Shown here: one piece after another, positions 59,462-64,000 of the stretch
Position numbering within the stretch: position 1 is the stretch's first letter
Layout: each line of letters starts with the position of its first letter
Source: Pardosa pseudoannulata
Lineage: Eukaryota > Arthropoda > Arachnida > Araneae > Lycosidae
Reading direction: 5' to 3'
Length of the DNA stretch: 64,000 nt
Assembly (NCBI GenBank): GCA_032207245.1
Contig: CM063500.1
Span: forward strand, 63,140,425 to 63,204,424
Translations under genes and position numbers: made by a program
Notes under the pieces: generated by a model
What the model saw: the letters and a program-made list of their open reading frames with translations, nothing else
What the model was told of the DNA's origin: nothing
The model's database searches: none

Positions 59462-59705
59462 TTAACCCCTTGAGGACCAGCACTTAAAAGCTATACGAGT
59501 CGACAATTGTGAAAATCGTTGCCGTTTAAAGCCATCTAAACTTAAATCTAGCATTTAAAAATTCAAATACAATGTTCCTATCTTCGATTACGGATACGCG
59601 ACGCGGGTCTCTCAATAACAACCGGAGACCATCGTGTGTTGTCGACGATGGACTGATAAGAATGAAATCATTGCGTCGCGTATACGTTGATCGCGAACGG
59701 GTTAA
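59462..59705. mobile_element. piggyBac-like MITE, family 1 copy 2
   Basis: TTAA at 59462-59465 and 59702-59705, termini CCCCTTGAGGACCAGCAC and GATCGCGAACGGG. The interior (GAAATCATTGCGTCGCG) is the reverse complement of the copy at 6776-7024. Frame 59526-59708 is inside it and is not a gene. Confidence 0.8.
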
Positions 59706-60933
59706 CAATATGCCAGAAAGGTACAGCTGAACACTGATCTTAAGTTTAAATTTGAATTAGAATCCCCTATATAATAATAGCCTAAGTTATCTATCTGATA
59801 TAAGTGTATCCGATTTTTTTATCATATTTACATCTTTCATCAGCATATTTACATACTTTTATCAGCATATATTTTGTACATACAAAAAATTACATTATCA
59901 ATTTTTCAGCATATTTACATCTTAATATGTACATTACACCTAATATGTAAATTCAAATAATCTTAAAATGTGTAATTTTTAACTATCTTGCTATTTATTG
60001 AATCAATGATAACTAACTTTTACCAATTAATCATAACTAAAAGCAAAGGGACTGCAAATTAATACAGTATTTTGACTAACTTTTGAGTTATTTACTAATA
60101 AATTATCCTGATATAAGTGTATCCATTTGTAATATTTTATGGCGTTTCCTGTTTTTCAACTCCTCTTCTTAGCCCACTCTCCTGTTTCTAATCAAGGATC
60201 TTGTTGGTGCTTCAACCACATTTGGCGAAATTGGCGTGCTTGCAGCGTGGCGTTTGAAATCTGGCGAGGGGATCGTAACTCAACAAATTGATACATAAAC
60301 AAAAACAACATTTTGAGGAAAAATTTTACAAAAATTGAATATTTAAAATCTAATTGAATTAACAAAGAAAACACAAAGGAAACACATAACATTCATACTA
60401 AATAGACTGAAACATTCACTTAATCACAAATTAAATAAACTGAGTGTGATTTTCATCACAAATTTGTGATTTAGTGTAAATTGTAAAATTAATTTAAAAG
60501 CCTTTAAAATTAATTAAGCCTTTTTTCTCGCTCTTTAGAAGTTTCTTTTTCTCGTTTAGCTCTATACTGTTCACGACGTTTTGAAGTCGAGCAGCCTTTT
60601 GAGTTTCTGTTTTCTGTTTAACCATTTTAAATTTGAATGGTATATTTTTATATAAATTTTTCTTTATTTTCTAAGTAAATAGAGCGATCTTAATAGAACT
60701 CGTTAGATACTTGGTAAATTCTTTTTCCAATTTTTAAGTAAATCGACCGATCTTTGCAGAACACGTTAGATACTTATTTTTTATTTCAATTTTTCAAGTA
60801 AATCGACCGATCTTTGCAGAACACATATTTTGAGTAGAGGTTGAAGAGGAGTTGTAAAATTGAAATTTTTTTTTCAAATCTCTTATTTCTTATTTTTCAT
60901 CTAACTAATATCCATTCCTACATCTTGAATATC
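59691..60933 (+). repeat. Segmental duplication, copy 1 (SINE-free, interrupted)
   Basis: From the last bases of the MITE (GATCGCGAAC) through AACAATATGCCAGAAAGGTA, AATAATAGCCTAAGTTATCT and CAGCATATTTACATCTTAA the sequence parallels 61585-62257. It is broken at about 60156 by an insertion and resumes near 60880 (TTATTTTTCATCTAACTA) until the assembly gap. Confidence 0.85.
60157..60854 (-). mobile_element. Insertion with 12-bp terminal inverted repeats and a coding scrap
   Basis: Absent from the paralogous copy at 62200. It is bounded by CAACTCCTCTTC (60157-60168) and its exact complement GAAGAGGAGTTG (60843-60854). On the minus strand near 60530-60590 one frame reads KRREQYRAKREKETSKEREK, a basic repeat-rich stretch like the N-terminal parts of some arthropod Helitron-encoded proteins; this likeness is tentative. 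Toward its right end a unit with AGTAAATCGACCGATCTTTG occurs about three times. Confidence 0.55.
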
Positions 60934-61033
60934 NNNNNNNNNNNNNNNNNNNNNNNNNNNNNNNNNNNNNNNNNNNNNNNNNNNNNNNNNNNNNNNNNNN
61001 NNNNNNNNNNNNNNNNNNNNNNNNNNNNNNNNN
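60934..61033. other. Assembly gap (100 N)
   Basis: Exactly 100 N, the usual placeholder for a gap of unknown size. The frame 60841-61116 that runs through it is meaningless. Confidence 0.99.
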
Positions 61034-61584
61034 TATCAGATAAAATAATGGCTAACTTTCAAACATCTGTACCGCCAATAATTAGCCTAAGACTTTTCTT
61101 CAAGGCGGGGTGGTGAATATCCCAGAGAAAAAAAATGTTAGAAAAACAAAGATGTTATCAAAACATGGGAAAGACGATGTGTGTAATCCGTTCCACCATT
61201 ACATAACTCCGTAAATGTTGAGAAGGAAAAAACGAATAAAAGGAGTGAATGGCCCAAAGAAAAAAGGAATAAAAGGCGGGAATAGCCGAAAAAAAAGGAG
61301 GAATGCCGTAAAATAAGGAATAAAGGAGAGATTTCTAGAAAAAAGGAAAAAGAGGAAAAAAGGAGCGCTGCAGTGTCTGATTTCATTCACACTGAACGAT
61401 TAATCCCGAGCCACCTTTTATGATTTTCATAGACGATTTCAAAATATTCAAATAAAAATTGTCAGTAAGAAAAAAAATAAGGACTTTAGGGGAAAATTAA
61501 GCACTCTTTAAGGCCTTAAAAACGCGTTTCGAAATTAAGCAGTTTTTAAGCACTTTTAAGCACCGTACGAACCTTGGAGACGTA
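61034..61584. other. Unclassified, purine-rich DNA after the gap
   Basis: Rich in GGAATAAAAGG and GAAAAAAGGA motifs, with better GC than its surroundings. Minus-strand frames at 61138-61390 reflect the purine strand and show no known protein. Probably part of an unidentified repeat. Confidence 0.4.
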
Positions 61585-62257
61585 GATCGCGAACGGGGTA
61601 ACAATATGTCAGAAAGGTTTGGAGTGCTACGGTCTACTTTTTGCAACACGAGGGCTAATGAGGGCAGGACCTACTGCTTAAAGCCAATTCCGAACGGCTA
61701 CGAACATCCATGCCATAGTGGGATTCGAACCCACGAACTCCAGTTCCGAAGGCCAGCACACTAACTATTTGGCCATCATTCGGCATGCCAGAAAGGTACA
61801 GCTGAAGACTGATCTTAAGTTAGAATTTGAATTAGAATCCCCTTTATAATAATAGCCTAAGTTATCTATCTGATATAAGTGTATCCGATTTTTTTATGAT
61901 ATTTAAATCTTTCATCAGCATACTTTTTTGTATATACAAAAATATTACATTATCAATTTTTCAGCATATTTACATCTTAACAGGTACATTACATCTAACA
62001 TGTAAATTCAAATAATCTTAAAATGTGTAATTTTTAACTATCTTGCTATTTATGGAATCAATGATAACTAACTTTTACCAATTAATCATAACTAAAAGCA
62101 AAGGGACTGCAAATTAATACAGTATTTTGACTACCCTTTTGAGTTATTTACTAATGAATTATCCTGATATAAGTGTATCCATTTGTAATATTTTATGGCA
62201 TTTCCTGTTCTTTCTTATTTTTCATCTAACTAGTATCAGTTTCTACATCTTGAATAT
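61585..62257 (+). repeat. Segmental duplication, copy 2 (carries a SINE)
   Basis: Begins GATCGCGAACGGGGTAACAA, the broken end of the family 1 piggyBac-like MITE, and parallels 59691-60156 and 60880-60933, with the SINE as an extra insertion. It ends CATCTTGAATATCTCC where copy 1 reaches the gap. Confidence 0.85.
61619..61784 (-). mobile_element. tRNA-derived SINE, copy 2, with target-site duplication
   Basis: On the minus strand it starts GCCGAATGATGGCC, has an A-box region TGGCCAAATAGT and a perfect B box GGTTCGAATCC (61721-61731). Flanks ATGTCAGAAAGGT (61606-61618) and ATGCCAGAAAGGT (61785-61797) are a 13-bp target duplication with one change. The unoccupied version of the same site, ATGCCAGAAAGGT, is present once near 59712. 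It resembles a tRNA gene but is a retroposon: the same body is found at 3789. Confidence 0.92.
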
Positions 62258-63166
62258 CTCCTATTTAATAACAGCCTTACTTATCATTCCGTCTCTCCTC
62301 GAATTTATAAAGTGGTTAGACATGGAATGGATAGAGTCATCCATATTGAATACTTAATGAGCTAGAGTTAGAAAAATTAAAAGCGAGTAAATTTTACCTT
62401 CTCCTAAACTTTCTATCCGATTCTAAAATAAATTGATATCAATATGCTTCATATCACAGCGAAAAATACTGTCCTCTTTAAAATGTTCGATATCCACGCC
62501 TTCTAACATTTTCAAGCGTTTAATGCCATTTTTCAAACCCTATTTTCTCCGGTTAAAAGCAGGCGATTAAATTTGTTAATTTATCACATAATAAATAGGT
62601 AAAAATAATATTTTTCTAGCATTATGATTTCTTTAAGCATCTCATTTAATCATTTCTTATTTTAAATTATTTAAATATCGTTTGCATTATTTTCATACTT
62701 TTTATCAGTGAACTTAGATATTGAGTAAAAGAATTTTATTTTATATTTGACTTAAATAATAGATTAGGTACATATGCGCTAATTTTAAATATAATCCTCG
62801 ATTATTTTTTGAGGCAATGAAAATGTTATCACAGGTATTAACAGTAAATTCTATCTACCTTAAGGGTGAGGTGGAAATCACAACTCTTTCCTTTACTTTC
62901 ATTAATTAAGATGGCAAAAAATGAGCATTTGGATAATTTCGACGTAGCTAAGAAAACTTTGAATTATCTTTCTAAATAAATTCAATGGTATTTTAAACTG
63001 CATTCACAGTATCGGGGGACTTTAGAGGAGTATGAAGATAAACAAATTATTGAGCGTGTACCAGATAATTCTTAGCCAAAAAACAAACCCAATTTTTTAC
63101 CTCCCTCATAGGGTACTTTACAATTCTGGAAAATTTTAAATTTTACTGATCCCGTCATATGACGGG
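62258..63166 (-). mobile_element. Dispersed element with terminal palindrome, copy 3
   Basis: On the minus strand it runs from the perfect 16-bp palindrome CCCGTCATATGACGGG (63151-63166) through CCAGAATTGTAAAGT, TTGGCTAAGAATTATCTGG and GCTCAATAATTTGTTTATCT to the ATAAATTCGAGGAGAGACGG end near 62300. It is homologous to 34655-35533 and 47926-48738. Confidence 0.78.
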
Positions 63167-63459
63167 TATATATAAAGATTTCATTTTTCATTTTATTTTA
63201 TGCAAAACTGTGTCTTTTTTTATATTTCAGCTGTATAAATTGCCTCATTATATGACTGTATAAAAATGCATGTTATATAGCATGTAACAGAATTTCTAAA
63301 TAATAAATAGATAAAAAAAGAAAGAAATTTTTGGTTGAAACCAGCCTAGACCACCAAAATAGCAAAAATAGAATTTTGAAGTAATACTAACCAACAAAAA
63401 TCCTATGAAACTAAGTTTTATATGTGAGATACTGAGCGCCCAACATGACTGAATATTTA

Positions 63460-63870
63460 CAAGGTGTGTCAAAAATGACCATTATATTTGAAAAATCAAT
63501 AAAATCTAAACGAACAGTAATAGAAATACACAATTTATTGCTTGGGACAATATTAAATTGTTAGGCAGACAATCTTTGAAAATTAGTAACAATGTTCCAC
63601 AACAGATGACGCTGCAGTCTGGGAAAATCTAATCTACGATATTTTCCAGATATCCACCATGCAAACACTCCCCACAGACAAATATAGTAGTTTAGATTTT
63701 TCCAGACTGCAGCGCCATCTGTTGGGGAATATTGTAACTAATTTTTAAGTCTTTCTGCCTGAAAAATTACTATTGTCCCAAGCATATTGCAATAAACTGT
63801 GAATTTCTACCAGTGTCCGTTTAGTTTTTATTGATTTTTCAAATATACCGGTTATTTTTCAAACACCCTG
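63460..63870. mobile_element. Foldback MITE, 411 bp
   Basis: Left arm CAAGGTGTGTCAAAAATGAC, then ATATTTGAAAAATCAATAAA; right arm is the near complement, ending ATAACCGGT-like and AAACACCCTG. The symmetry continues inward to GATGACGCTGCAGTCTGGGA against CCAGACTGCAGCGCCATCTG, leaving a loop of under 100 bp. No coding capacity. Confidence 0.85.
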
Positions 63871-64000
63871 AAAATAACTGTAAGTAACACATATAATATA
63901 ATTTATAAATAAATATAATCTCTTGTATAAGGAGTTTTTCAATGAGCTAATTATTAATGTGTTGATGATCAATTGCAAAAAAAAAAGTAATTCATTTAGA

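Noticed and set aside
60841..61116. 91-codon frame
   Set aside because: Runs through the 100-N assembly gap.
61138..61390. Serine/phenylalanine-rich minus-strand frames
   Set aside because: Product of a purine-rich plus strand (GGAATAAAAGG repeats); no signal or domain expected of a real gene.
61619..61797. Minus-strand tRNA-like gene with perfect B box
   Set aside because: Imperfect A box and acceptor pairing, target-site duplication, and a body shared with a second copy show it to be a SINE.

Overview
The window reads as AT-rich genomic DNA of a chelicerate, most likely a spider. The only recognisable host genes are five tandem, same-strand genes for structural cuticle proteins with a Rebers-Riddiford chitin-binding domain of the arachnid rigid-cuticle type (core around [20 protein letters not shown] and [13 protein letters not shown]) followed by a Gly/Tyr/Ala-rich tail. 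The family and clade assignment rests on recognition of these motifs; no search was run.

Layout of the cluster, all on the + strand: gene A (exons at 1586-1633 and 2412-2864; first exon apparently left of the window), gene B (9986-14603), gene C (21521-29530), gene D (41610-45708) and gene E (54136-57364). The four complete genes share one architecture: a 12-nt coding part of exon 1 (four codons), a microexon of exactly 48 nt coding the hydrophobic core of the signal peptide, and one terminal exon for the whole secreted protein. Both introns are phase 0. TATA boxes and poly(A) signals can be seen. The exons are GC-richer than their surroundings and partly identical between genes even at silent sites.

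The most interesting locus is gene C. Its promoter, exon 1 and exon 2 resemble gene B. Its terminal exon, together with about 0.47 kb of preceding intron, matches gene E instead. A broken scrap of a gene-B-like terminal exon lies at 28490-28590, right at the point where the gene-E-like homology begins. Gene C therefore looks like a chimera made by swapping the mature-protein exon. The scrap carries a short perfect palindrome and sits beside a foldback MITE whose symmetry runs 23 bp past its own ends.

The rest (about 95% of the window) is introns and intergenic DNA full of repeats. Nearly every long intron or spacer carries its own private tandem array: 57-bp units in B, 150-bp units upstream of C, 176-bp units and an LTR/primer-binding-site array in C, 122-145-bp and about 275-bp units between C and D, two arrays in D, about 330-bp units after D, and 73-bp units in E. 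Several (TA)n tracts are present. Transposable elements include two copies of a tRNA-derived SINE (one with a clear target-site duplication and a paralogous empty site in the window), Harbinger-like foldback MITEs (six loci), piggyBac-like MITEs with TTAA sites, a hAT-like element with a duplicated 5' end, a dead DD34D mariner, an inverted pair of solo-LTR-like repeats flanking gene C exons 1-2, and several unclassified dispersed elements. A 100-N assembly gap lies at 60934-61033. No rRNA, intact tRNA, CRISPR or bacterial-type feature was seen.
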